A program made the translations under genes and the position numbers. The notes beneath the pieces were generated by a model that worked only from the letters and a program-made list of their open reading frames with translations, made no database searches and was not told the DNA's origin. Positions 52,404 through 64,000 of a stretch of 64,000 bases of DNA are shown one piece after another (the stretch's first letter is position 1; each line of letters opens with the position of its first letter). The DNA comes from Cliona cf. orientalis (lineage: Eukaryota > Porifera > Demospongiae > Clionaida > Clionaidae), in contig OZ005707.1 of assembly GCA_963930775.1 (NCBI GenBank), forward strand, positions 310,001 through 374,000, read 5' to 3'.

Positions 52404-52842
52404 GGGAAACCGTTACTGAATAAGGACCTATCCGTGACACCAGTAGCTACATGTATATCAAAATATTATTATTATTAGTCTCTATAATAATTTCATGCAT
52501 AAAAATGAATACAAATGTACGTACGTGTTTATGTTTGGTCTGCGATTTCTGTCATTTGCGCGTCTGCGAATAGTACGGTAAAGGGTCGGCATATCCTGTG
52601 TGTATGCAAATGGTAATGGTCGCCCCAACAGGATAAGGTCACTCATTTATATTATATTATTTGTGGCTCGGTGAATAGTGTGGCGCCTTTACGTATACAG
52701 GAAGAGGAAAGTGCGCTACATATAGCAGGCATGCATGTATCACCAGACTATGGTTGACTCCCTGACGCGGTGACATCTATTGCCTAATTGAATTGAATTT
52801 TTCCTTTTGTCACAAGCTGTGAGGGCCGGCCAGTAGCTATCG
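52404..52842. other. Spacer between receptors B and C
   Basis: Near-copy of 38486-38931, with AATAAG where A has AATAAA, the same ACAGGAAGAGG motif (near 52697), and no coding exon. It should carry the promoter of receptor C. Confidence 0.6.
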
Positions 52843-52884
52843 CTGAACTCATCTGCAGGCCGGCAGTCCCCAGTGCTAAGCAAC
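52843..52884 (+). promoter_or_regulatory. Conserved 5' leader of receptor C
   Basis: CGCTGAACTCATCTGCAGGC, then CGGCAGTCCCCAGTGCTAAG, before the ATG at 52885. Compared with 38932-38973 it has a small insertion (ATCTGC) inside the block. Confidence 0.5.
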
Positions 52885-55800
52885 ATGATGGAAATGAAGC
52901 ACTGGATAGATATATTCATCTTTATTTTCATCATTGGCGTGGTTACTTTATGCGGTAAGCATAACAGTACTAGTATAATTATACTGTTCTAGTATTATAC
53001 TGTCATGCTACCGATAAAAAATTTAATGAAGAAATTTTTAAGGGAGATTTTTATACCAATCCCTGCTTGCTGCATCAAGGGAAAATTTTATGCCAAGTCT
53101 GCCTTGCTGTACAGCAAAGGAGGCAATGATGTTGGCATAAAATTAGCTAAAGAAATCGGCCAAGGTAATTAACTATCATAATTAAAGGAGTATCCTCAAC
53201 TTGAACGTACATAAAATTTTACTATAGTGTTACTCCACAATGAAAATGCTTTATGCCAAACCAGCAAGGGTCCATGCATGCATGCATACTATTGTATGAA
53301 GGATGACCATGCAGTCTATAATATAGTGAAATGTGTAATCAGGCAAAGTAGGAAGTACAATATCTACATTAAATTTTGTTAATTATTTATACGTTTAGTG
53401 TGTGCATTCTCCACCATAGTGATAGCTTATGTGACTATAAAAATTAATTAGTGGATTTACCGTTTCAGTGCGAGGTCAGGGACCGGTAGTGTGCAGAGCC
53501 ACTTTCAACTGTGCTGGTGGACCAGGTGATGATCTAGGAGTGGCAGAGGATGGGGCAGGCTGCTGTCTGGGCAATCCAAGTGCTCTGGCCTATAGTCCCC
53601 AGGGCAGTGAGGACTGTACTGCTTGTGTTGGTGAGTTCTAGCAGGCCAGATCTTCTCTGCTGAGACAGTGGGTGATAGTTTTCTCATTCTTGCATGAAAA
53701 TTCAGTTGTTGGGTTCATCAATTCCTCATTCTCTGGCCAGGAACAGGGACCTGGTCACTTAGTGCCAGTGGGCTACCTGAAAGGTGGTACAATAGCTGGA
53801 CAAAACTTGGTGTTTGATGTCACGGATTCACCAGGCACTGCAAGTGAGTTTGTAGTCTATAAGTAGCTAAATATAAAATTCTGAGACCCTCCAGTAGAAA
53901 ATGACATCTCTAGATCAATGCAAAATAGTCATTAACCCAAGGTGATAATCTTTACAATGGAGCAATCGCTCATTTCTCTTTTGTGGCTTTAAATCATTAG
54001 TATCAGGTCGACTTTCACAAACAGATATATAAGTCGTTCCAAGAATATTTTACTCCATGAAGTCTTCATGGGCTACGCTGACTTCAAATTTGGTGGAGCA
54101 GATAGTTAGTCATATAGTTTTACTTATTTTTTTAAATTAGTGTGTATATTGATTTTATTGAATTTGTTGTCAATTGCAGGAGAGGGTTCCCAGTTTGATT
54201 ATACAGTAAACACTTTAAGAACGAGGGCTTTAGCTAATGGCCAAATTTCAAATGTGGTGCTGACCTTCCGTGTGGATTCTATTGCTCAAGAACCCAACGA
54301 GACATTCACTCTTACACTGGATCCAGCTGTTCAACCAAATCCAAGAGAGGGGTTGTTTTTCCGGAATACCATTGAAGTGACAATTGTGGATAATGAACGT
54401 AATTAACAGGGGCATCCTTTGTATGATAGTTTATCGTCTTTTCTTATTATAGGTATTCAGTTCTCATTCACTGAAAATAGCTATCGAGCTAACGAGCCTG
54501 ACTCTACTAATCCCACCACATTCCTACCTGTTTTAGTATCCAAGTCTACACGAATTGCTTCTCGAATTGAACTGGTGGTTGTTCCTTTAACAGTTGATGA
54601 AGCTAGAGCCACATCTCTTCCCCTTCCTCCAGATATTCCTCAGAATGATCCTCGGTCTCCACCCTTTGCAAGTAAGACAATAATTTGAGTGCATAGATGA
54701 ATGCATGATCAGATATTATCATCATAAACCTTATCCAGATTCGGCTGACTTTAACAACGCTAACATCACCCTTGTCTTTGAGCCTGATGAGGATGCAGAG
54801 GTCAATGAAAAGAGTGCTCCTATTTTTGTTACTGATGATGCTATCAATGAAGCAACAGAACAAGTGTTTGTTGCAGAGCTGATACTTGCGAGCAGTTTAG
54901 ACCCTGCCCCAGTTGATCTCACTAGACGACCATCAACTCTGTGCAGGATCATTGATAACGATCGTAAGTTTGAATCAGTTTACACTGCTATCATAATGAA
55001 TGCACTTGAGTGCAGAACCCTCACCGCTACATGCATGCATGACTCATGCGTATGTACAGCATAGCTCACTGTGTATGCTTGTTCAATATATTATTGAACT
55101 ACATACCCTGATGGTTATGGTACTGTTCAAGTCTCTTCAGAGTCAGTGCATGATCTAGGAGTAAGGGAAAGGCACCTGGCTATGTCACTATACAAACTGA
55201 AAGCTTCTGTGATAACCTAAACTGAATTATGCACTTGAGAGCCACTGCCTGTTTGCACTGTCACTGCACTGTCAACTGACCAGATTTGCAATCAGTCATG
55301 TAGCTGAGGTAAGAGCCATGTAAACACAGACGGGCAACAGCACTGGGCAGGACTTACATGATCACTATTCTTTTGTGTCCGGTATACCTTAAATGCATAC
55401 TTTCTCTCAGACGACCCTTACCATTTTGCATACGAGGGTTGCGACGGACGGACGGACGGACAGACAAAAATCGCCAAACGATTGCAGTAACCCCTCCGCC
55501 TACGCTTTGCGGCGAGGGTTAACTAGTGTCATGCAGGGCCTGTTTGGGGCGAGCCTGAGCTGAGCCTCTATTGGACTCCGGGACGGTAGCCAAAGACAAA
55601 GCCATAGCACGATAGATCCTGAAGACCATGCACTGACATACATGTAGATCCAAGCAGACAATGACAGTTCCCTCCACGTACGTATCTATCCATAGCCAAT
55701 AGTCAAAATTATAGCGTAGCTGCCTCTATTATCACAGGCTCAGTGAGCAGCACGTCTATCTTTATCACGTTCTTAGCTGCTCCTCGTGCTGTTGAGCTAG

Positions 55801-58800
55801 CTGACGATGAGTTTGTCTTTCTCTCTCTCCTGCTTGAGCCTTACTGTACAATGATGTACTTCTCAATCCCGTCCAGTGCATGCGCGATGTAGAAAAAAAA
55901 ACGAGGGTAAATTTGCAATTCGCTAAATTAGAACGGCATATATACGGCTCGTAGTGTCAGGCATGAGAATGCGCAATAGACTATTTCGCATTTATGTCCA
56001 TAGCTGGCTATTATAGGGTGACCGACGTACCATAATATATATATCATAGAGTCGGTAGACTCTATAAGTAGGGATGGCCCGGATATGCCATATATGTAAT
56101 ACATTAAAAATACCCAAATATCTCAAAATAGGTAATTTTGTGAAATTTTTAAGTGTGAAAATCAGAATCTCCAGCAAATTGTGCATCTAACAAGACCAAG
56201 ATCATTCATCAAAACAATTGTACACGTCAGAACCAGATGTTCAAAAAATAGGCCATTTGTCAATCTTTCTTTCTTTCTTTTTCATTACCAGGGCTAACTC
56301 AAGACTGCCTTGACCTCTCATCTTAGTTTGAGTATAAATCCAGTTCCTTTTGTAGCGCGCAGGTCCACGGCACGCTATTTTTGCGTTATCTCGATAGTTA
56401 CATAATGGTGGGTGTATACAGCGCGTTATGGGTGTGTCTGATACGCCATTTTATGATATAATGCACATGCTCGGAATATGTTGCCATGGTGAAGTCATGT
56501 GACAGCGCCTGGCCCTAGGCGCCTAGCGCATAGCTCAGATGCATGATCGATGATTGTACATCGCTAGCGCGTGCAACGGCGCGCTGGACCGATCATGGTT
56601 CAAGGCTCGAGGAGCGGTAAGGCGCTAGGCATAGCCGAGCTACTTACTAGCGCTTGCAGCGCTAGTACTACGCTGGATCGATCATAGATGTCATACCATC
56701 ATACGGCGAAGGCGCTAGGCTCGAGCAGAGGTATTAAACATAAAAATATGCCGGGTAGCTAGCTGCTGCCAACAGTATTAAAAACTCAGAACTTGGTCAG
56801 TTTCTCCCTAAGCAGAAAAGCATCATCACTACTTGGGGTGCCTAACAGCCTTCCGAGGCTTTGTCATCCTGTTCATCTGATCAGAACGCAAGTTAATGAG
56901 GGGCGTGGCAAAGATTTTTGTGCACCTCCCATCTTCCACTTAATCAGAAGTTGTCAGCAAACCATGTAAGATGGCATTGATAAGTTTACACTAAGTGCAA
57001 TAAAAAAGAACAGAAACAAGTATAAAAACAATTGAATAAAATTGAAGAATGAAGTAGGGATGGCAGGATCAAAAAGTACACAAACAAGAGATAATCGCAT
57101 CTACTATACATCCCTACGCTTGCTTTTGAGGGGTGAAAAAATAACCAGTAATAATGCGATTGAATCAAACTGATAAACCCGAACGATTGTGACAACTAGG
57201 GAACAACCTGCACGAATGTCTCCCACATACCGCACTCAACAAACACGTCAACCATGATTAATAGGTGCACAATAGTCGAGAAAAGCAAGCGTAGGGATGT
57301 ATAGTAGATGCGATTATCTCTTGTTTGTGTACTTTTTGATCCTGCCATCCCTACTTCATTCTTCAATTTTATTCAATTGTTTTTATACTTGTATATATAC
57401 AATTCGCGCATGAATGTACCGTTTATGTAGGGCTCGCTCAGGCTCGCCCCAATTATTATTGTATACTCCATGCACTATAGCAATCAGGATTGGATTTGAG
57501 CTGCCTGGCTACACATACTCGGAGCCACAATTTGACGAATTTATAGGCGAATTTTTTGTATCACCAACTGGTCGACCTGAAAATGGACCTATCTATTTGC
57601 TCAAAGAAGATAATGCAATTTCAGAACAGACTTTCCTAGTTTCTTTCCAAGTCACAGATTCAGCTCCTTCTGGCACTCAATCAGCTACAATTGATCAAGA
57701 TTATCGTTTTTCAGGGGAAGGTCAAACAAGTGAAACTGAATTTTTTTTCCCCAATCAACAGAGGATTCCTTTTCTATTTGAGTTACGTACAGATACTTTC
57801 CCTGAAGGAACTGAAGCATTTCAGGCTAGTGTATCTCCTGAAGATACACGAGACCTTGGTGGTGGGCTGGTGGAAATTTTTCCAACTTCCCTAAGTCCTG
57901 AATCTTTGGCACCCGATATCTTTATTACAATCTTAGATGATGACCGTAAGTTGTCAACTCATTAGTATTATAATGTTATCATCGATTCACATCTTTCTTG
58001 TTTTAATTATTTAGCTATTATAATTGGTTTTACCAACACAAGCTACACTGTTGATGAAGATATTGGAGCTCTGCAAGTTGATGTTCGAGTTCTCAATCTT
58101 CCTGATGAGCAGCCTCTACCAGCTACTGTAGATGTTGTCATTCAGTCAGTGTCTGGATCAGCAAGTAAGTTAACAGAGCCAGTGTATCTCAAAGTATTCA
58201 AGTGATGTTGTATATTCATTAGCTGGAGGAAGTGACTATCAAGAGATTCGTGCAGATTTCTTTGATGTATTCCTGACCTTTGATGATGCAAATCGCCAAC
58301 ATTCATTTACTGTGACCATCATTGATGATATAATTTTTGAGTTTGATGAGAGTTTCTCATTAGAGCTGAGATTTGATCCAAATGCACTTGACCCACCACC
58401 TTCAAATGTAATACTCTGTCCAAATACCACCACTGTTGATATCATAGATAATGAAGGTATCAAAAGTATTCCAGTTATCCTGAAAGTATATGCTATAATG
58501 CTATAACAATAGCACTTGAAGTGGTAATAGGCTTCTTGAATACTTCCTACACTGTGAACAAGGATGATGGCTTAGTGAATATCCAAGTTGGAATCATAAA
58601 TAACGGAACATTACGGACTTCAGTGACAGTCATCTTCTTTATCAGCCAAAATCAATCACTGATGGATGGGGTGTAAGTCAACTATGATACAGAACCGAAA
58701 AAGTATTGCCTTACTACAATAATTATTCTATCTTTGATAGTCTGAGGATTGATAATTTGGTATTGAGTTTCACCACGCCCATTATTGACCTTTCTTTGGC

Positions 58801-61800
58801 CATCACTGATTATCTCCCTGAGTTCTCTGGATCAGTTGTGGCTAACATCGATTTCATGGGAGACCCAATTACTGGAGTCACTTTGGATCCAGCTAATGCC
58901 TCGATAAATATAGATGGTTCGTTCATTAGTGTACAGTACTGAGGTTTAATAATCAGTTGTTATTATAGTCCCTATCATTGGATTTGATGACACTGAGTAC
59001 TCAGTGAATGAGGCTGATGGTAGTGCAATACTCACAGTACGTATTAGAGGAGGAGGGAATCAATGCAACAAAACGGAGTGGGCATTAAACTATACTATAC
59101 AAGATGTTTCAGCCCAACGTGAGCAAATTTGATTTGAACTGAAATCTTTATTACCAAACTTATAATAATATTATGTGTCACAATCTCAGCTTCTGAAGAC
59201 TACATTGCAACAGAAAGGATAATCAATGTGAGTGAATCACAGCCAGCATCAGTGATGATACCGATTATGGATGACAATGTACTTGAATTAAATGAGACTT
59301 TCCAAGTTGAAATTGGCATACTTAACGATGAGGACAGAACATGTGTTATACTGCAACCTAATGTAGTTAATGTTGTAATTGTGGATGATGACAGTGAGTT
59401 ATGTAAGATAATTATTATGACATTGTAGCGACACTCATAACAATAACAATATAGCTGCTGTAATTGGCTTGAGTGTGTCTGACAATGGCATTGCTAGTGA
59501 GGGAATGGAGAGACCTCTCAACCTCACTGTTGCAGTGACTTCTGGAGAGCTGGGAGTGGATGTAGCAATGGAACTTGTTCTCTTGCCAGAAGGCACTGCA
59601 AAGAGTATGATAATAAATTGTAGTGTGAAGTAACTATTTTATTGATGTTATTTAAATTTATTATAATAGATGGATCAGATTTTCTGATAAACGGTGGTCA
59701 AATTTTCACCTTTGGTCCAAAAATAGGATCTCATACGCTTTCCATTGATATTATTAATGATACTATTTTTGAAGCTGAAGTTGAGAGCTTTGCTATTCGG
59801 TTGTGTACCCTGAATGCAACTGGATTGCATAGACTACAATTAGGTACTCGGCATGCTGACTTGACAATACAAGATGATGACTGTAAGTTAAGCTCAGTAT
59901 TAGTATCATTATGATGATTGCCACTATCAATCGGTATACAATAGATGTCACCATTGGGTTTAACAGTACCACCTACACTGTAAGAGAGAGCAACGGTAGT
60001 GTACTGTTGCAGATCGATTTATTAAATGGAGAATTTGATAATAATTCTGCGGTTAGTGTCAGGCTGAATACAGTCGATGGATCTGCCAAATGTAAGCTCC
60101 AAATTATTCATGAAAATTGATTAGGCTGTCATATTTAAAATTAAATTTATTTTTAGCTACTTCAGATTTTGAAAAATTTAATGAGACAAGGCTGCCAGTA
60201 CGCGTATTCTCTAGAGTAGGGACAGTGCAAACAGTCAACATTAGAGTCATTGATGATAATGTATTTGAAGCTGACGAAATGTTCATGGCTGTTCTTGAAC
60301 TAGTGAATGACTCTCGTATTATTCTTCAACCTAATACAACAGAAATCTCAATAATTATGGATGATGATAGTAAGTATAGTAATTTATCAATTCATAAAAT
60401 TATAATATTCAATGCTATGATATTAATTTTAATGTATCCGTATAATTTATCCGTAGCTGTTATGGTTGGCTTTACTTATGAAAATTACACCGTTACCGAG
60501 GGGGTGGATATATTCGCTGATCTCACTGTGGATCTAAAAATGGAGGCTGTGATAGAACAAAGTGTGGTAGTAAGAGTCAGCACGCAAGCTGATTCTGCAA
60601 AGGGTACGTATGTATGTATGTTCATTAAAGCAATCAAGTTCAATGTGGCATACTGTAGTTGATATGAATGAATTCCTTTGTTTCATAACAACATTACATT
60701 ACAGGTGGAGAGGATTTTGATACGATCTCCGACCTTCAGCTTACATTTATCCCAGGAGTGACATCTCTCCCTGTCTCAATAAACATTACATCTGATGGTG
60801 ACTTTGAAGAAACTGAAAATTTTTTCATTATTCTATCAGTCCGTGATTTTGCTTTACAACTCAATACCAGCACACCTATCAACTTAAGACAGAATTTATG
60901 CCAGGGCAAAAATTTTTTCTCTATTGATAGTCGGAGTGATGATGATAAACGAATAAGCATTGACTTGGACAGAGTGTTTGTGTCTCAGACTGGAAATGAT
61001 ATTTCTTTCAATCTTGCTGCTAACGAGAGCGAGCGTGTTGGAGTTAGCCCATCAAGGGCAAGTGTAACCATCCTTGATAATGACAGTAAGTTTAGTTTGT
61101 CTAATCAGTATCATAATAGCTAGCTACTTCAAAAATCCTTTACAAGTTGGGGCTAGAGTAACCATCATCCCCCCTAACTAGGAGTCCAGGGCACCATGTG
61201 ACATCCAAACTACATAGGAGAAATGTTCAAACTTACCCCTGAAATGGGGGTGCCCCTATAATTAAGATGCTTAGGTACACATTCTGCTGTAATTAATAGA
61301 ATTGCATTGTTTTTCCTGCAGCCGTCACTATTGGATTCAGTATGCCCTCATATTCTGTGAACGAGTGCGAAGGTCAAGTAAGCATAGTTGTTGTCGTCAA
61401 AGGCTCACTTAAGAGAACAATAGCTCTTCATTTAAACACAAGTGATCTAACTGCTAATGGTAAGCAAATGGTCTCATGAGCAGATATGTACACAATATTA
61501 TATATTTTTTTAATAGCTGGTGTGAACTATGGAGAACTGACCAACTATTCACTGATTTTTGACTCTGAAACGGAGAGAGAACACACAGTGAATATTTCGA
61601 TAAAAGCCACCAATGAAACTAATTTTGAAGTGGATGAAGTGTTCATAGTGAGTCTTTCTTTTCCAGAATCTGAAGAATCCATTCCACGAGTGACATTGGA
61701 ACCAGATAATGCTACCGTTGCCATCCATGAAATCAACGGCCAAAGTATGTAAAATTATAATTATGATTGCTAGTTTAATAATAATGCTTACTTAATGGAT

Positions 61801-64000
61801 CAGTTGGATTCATACTTGATACTGAGACAGTGACTGGACCTCCAGCAAGCATCGTGAAGGTGGTGGATGAGGATGTTGGAACAGTGAATCTGACTGTTGG
61901 ATTGGAGGGAAGCATTTGTGGCGAAATAGAAATTGAGTTTCAAGTTTCTAACAACCGCTCATTAAATTTTACTGCAACAGACGGTACAATACTTAAAAGA
62001 TGATGAATTATAATTACCTGGACCCCTTGAGGCAGCTTAAATGAATGAACATCTTGACAAACTAGGTGTCCATATTTCATATCCTTATGGAGGGATTCCA
62101 CTCTAATAATAACTTACATTCTGAATTTGTGTGCTTTTATCACAGGTGAAGAGTACATTATAGCAATGGAGCGCCGTCTGATACTAAGCACTGAATCTCC
62201 ACATGCTACTATCACAATTGACATCATCAATGATAACCAGCCTGAGCCCAATGAATCCTTCCTGGTATCTCTATCTTTCAAAGACCAGATGATGATCCCC
62301 AGGGTGACGCTGGATCCAAGATTTGCTAACATAACAATTCGAGGTATGAGGTTGAAGGCTATCATACGATGCATAAATTGAATAAATTTAATAATTGAGG
62401 CAAGATTTGAAGTTTAAAAGTGCCCATGAGGAAAAGTCACTAAGTCTTATAAATCACCAGGAGTATATATGTGTAACTGTTTTGTTTTTTTTTTGTATAT
62501 GTTTAGCTTCAGATCCACCAACAACAGCCCCAGTGCAATCAACAGACACAGTAGCATCACCAATGGCCCCAGTGCAATCAACAGACACAACAGCGCCGAT
62601 CATCGGTGGTACTCTGGGAGCTATATCTGCTCTCCTTATCTCTGGTATCGTACTGCTGGTCATTTTTCTCTTGTGGTTTAACAAGCGAGCAGCCTTAAAG
62701 AAACTGTGAGGATATTAATCACACAATATTCAATGCTGCCATTGATTTTGGGTAACATTAATGCATGCACACATGTACATACAGCAGTGAAGGAGCAGAA
62801 GATGCAATTGGTTTACATAGGGCGGTAAATTTAAATATTATTATATACTATAGTATTGGTACTATCCTCATTAATTTTTTTTAATGTGCGTCATCTTTAA
62901 GGATTTTAGTGTTCAGAGCTCCTATAAACTCAAACTACCACCCCACCATATTGTTCATGCCAACAACCTCAAAATGACTGAGACTATTGGACAAGGCAAG
63001 CTTAACTTTTGCACAAAATAAGCGAATAATCATTACTTCATTGTTCAGGGGAATTTGGTGTGGTTTACAAAGGACATCTTTTGGAGGATGGGGGGAAGAT
63101 AGTTACCGCAACTGTGGCAATAAAAACTCTAAAAGGTTGATTACTGATTCATTAGCAGTATAATAATTTTAACTCACTCAAACTTTAATTAATTCATGCA
63201 GGATTCTATGATAGTGCTACTATCAGGGATATGCTGAAGGAATGCTCAAAAATGTGCGAATTTGATCACCCAAATGTTCTCGCTCTGAACGGTGTTTGTT
63301 TGGATGGAGGGCCAGCCCCTTTCATTATCATGCCTTTCATGATAAATGGCAGTCTCCTGGCTTACCTCAGGAAGAATAGAGCAACGTTGGTCATAGAGTC
63401 TGGTAATAGACAGCCTGAGGATGACAACGAAGTAAGACTTTTAATACGGTGGCAATAATAATGTTATTATGGTGAAAAATTTATAATGCCTTGATATTAT
63501 TTGGAGTCTGTAGTCATATGAATTAGGTAAAATTATCTCATGCAGGAGAATGTTCGTAAGCAGCTGATGGACATGTGTCTTCAGGTGGCCAGAGGAATGG
63601 AGTACCTTGCCAAGATGAAGGTGGTGCACAGAGACTTGGCAGCAAGAAACTGCATGTAAGTTTGCTGATGTTTAGAATCGACTGTTCTGCGAGTCACCAT
63701 GTGCACGTGCGCAATGTTATGTACTTAGGATTGATATGAGCTATGTTATTAAAGTCGCTGATTTTGGACTTGCCGAAAGTGTTGGGACAAAGGATTACTT
63801 TCGTCAAGACAAGTCTGCAGCCGTCAAACTTCCTCTGAAGTGGTTGGCTCCCGAAAGCTTAGAGGATTACATCTTTTCCGAGAAATCTGATGTGGTATGT
63901 CTACTATATGTTTGAGTAATTCTGCTAATGCATTCTCAATTTGTCTCTGCACATTAGTGGGCATATGGTGTGACAAGTTGGGAGATTTTCACAGCAGGGA
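52885..64000 (+). CDS. Calx-beta receptor tyrosine kinase, copy C (3' end beyond window)
   Basis: Same plan as A and B: leader [20 protein letters not shown], six-Cys module (ending CTACVG), 11 Calx-beta-like domains, stalk with two V-Q-S-T-D-T units, membrane helix ([20 protein letters not shown]), then kinase with [29 protein letters not shown] and [10 protein letters not shown]. Thirty-one exons can be traced, the last cut at base 64000 inside the [14 protein letters not shown] segment. Sequence identity to A and B is uneven: exons 2-11, 19-24 and 28-30 are close, exons 12-18 are clearly diverged, and the juxtamembrane exon 25 is different and longer ([13 protein letters not shown]). Intron 1 is only 514 bp because of a deletion, while intron 6 is swollen to 2.5 kb by inserted repeats. 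Confidence 0.9.
53040..53330. mobile_element. Left arm only of the foldback element
   Basis: Matches the left arm at 39110-39385 (ATCAAGGGAAAATTTTATGC, TGTACAGCAAAGGAGG, AAAATGCTTTATGCCAAACC), then stops near 53336 and continues as sequence homologous to 42815 onward. Confidence 0.75.
55005..55525. repeat. Dispersed repeat R1, copy 2
   Basis: Same elements as at 25935-26245, with more inner sequence, including a short CGACGGACGGACGGACAGAC repeat at 55441, and the same closing CCTCCGCCTACGCTTTGCGG. It lies in intron 6 of receptor C. Confidence 0.6.
56035..56525. repeat. Dispersed repeat R2, copy 2 (inverted)
   Basis: Inverted copy of 27905-28430, interrupted by small indels. It ends near ATGTTGCCATGGTGAAGTCA. 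The GC-rich stretch that follows (56525-56730) has local GCGCTAG repeats and no counterpart at the other copy. Confidence 0.7.
57016..57392. mobile_element. Palindromic MITE family M1, copy 2 (~377 bp)
   Basis: Arms start ACAAGTATAAAAACAATTG and include GCAAGCGTAGGGATGTATAG, as in copy 1 (27177-27474), with a different centre of about 130 bp. It inserted in intron 6 of receptor C, 89 bp before exon 7. Confidence 0.8.

Larger units (their letters stand above)
41650..53330 (+). repeat. Tandem segmental duplication, unit B
   Basis: Counterpart of 28411-39385. Its last part (52404-53330) repeats the A-B spacer, leader exon type 1 and the left foldback arm. Upstream, 40700-41640 is also homologous to 26400-27150. 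Confidence 0.85.
52885..64000 (+). other. Exon map of receptor C
   Basis: Exons: 52885-52954, 53469-53630, 53706-53843, 54180-54398, 54453-54671, 54739-54963, 57481-57945, 58015-58164, 58223-58456, 58513-58672, 58741-58916, 58969-59118, 59190-59393, 59455-59604, 59670-59882, 59945-60091, 60157-60369, 60457-60603, 60705-61085, 61322-61459, 61517-61744, 61804-61983, 62146-62343, 62507-62705, 62785-62824, 62902-62995, 63049-63135, 63202-63431, 63546-63655, 63729-63894, 63958 to beyond 64000. Intron 10 is phase 2 as in B. Intron 26 has a GC donor. Confidence 0.85.

Noticed and set aside
52885-64000. Receptor C as a pseudogene because of divergent exons
   Set aside because: All exons traced keep frame and splice borders and the kinase motifs are intact up to the window end.

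Overview
The window is animal nuclear DNA. Genes are split by many short AT-rich introns (50-300 bp) with GT-AG borders. The set of families points to a sponge, most likely a demosponge of the Amphimedon type: a huge Calx-beta repeat protein, Calx-beta receptor tyrosine kinases in tandem, and a filamin with three CH domains. The organism is an inference; no ribosomal or mitochondrial marker is present.

Layout. (1) 1-1622, + strand: 3' part of a lysosomal-type beta-galactosidase (GH35). (2) 1852-16394, - strand: a ~3,390-residue secreted protein in 51 exons. It has an N-terminal six-cysteine module, 24 Calx-beta domains and a C-terminal region resembling that of inter-alpha-trypsin inhibitor heavy chains. 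A possible extra leader exon pair lies at 17318-17545. (3) 18354-21983, - strand: a 13-exon, 407-residue armadillo-like protein matching ARMH1. (4) 22148-25796, + strand: a filamin-family protein with three CH domains and six filamin repeats, head to head with ARMH1 across a 164-bp promoter that holds an RFX-type X-box. (5) 26429-64000, + strand: three tandem copies (A, B, C; C runs off the end) of a single-pass receptor tyrosine kinase. Each has a leader exon, the same six-cysteine module, 11 Calx-beta-like domains, a Ser/Thr/Pro stalk with one to three short repeats, a transmembrane helix and an apparently intact tyrosine kinase. A and B could be traced through all 32 exons with consistent reading frame (1,938 and about 1,956 residues).

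The notable pattern is that the secreted protein and the receptors share one ectodomain plan: six-Cys module followed by Calx-beta domains, nearly every domain cut in two by an intron, with introns almost all in phase 1. Calx-beta arrays are also known from sponge aggregation factors. The locus may therefore hold a secreted adhesion protein next to receptors that could sense it or related molecules; that link is inference. The array looks young and active: a 2.47-kb five-domain block is duplicated with its introns inside the secreted gene, the receptors sit in an ~11-13-kb tandem duplication, one copy has two candidate leader exons, another lost one by deletion, and the ectodomains are mosaics of near-identical and diverged patches.

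Spaces between exons carry several short non-autonomous DNA elements (palindromic and TIR-bearing MITEs, a ~1.45-kb foldback element), two dispersed repeats and many long G/C homopolymers. I saw no transposase, reverse transcriptase, tRNA, rRNA or CRISPR.
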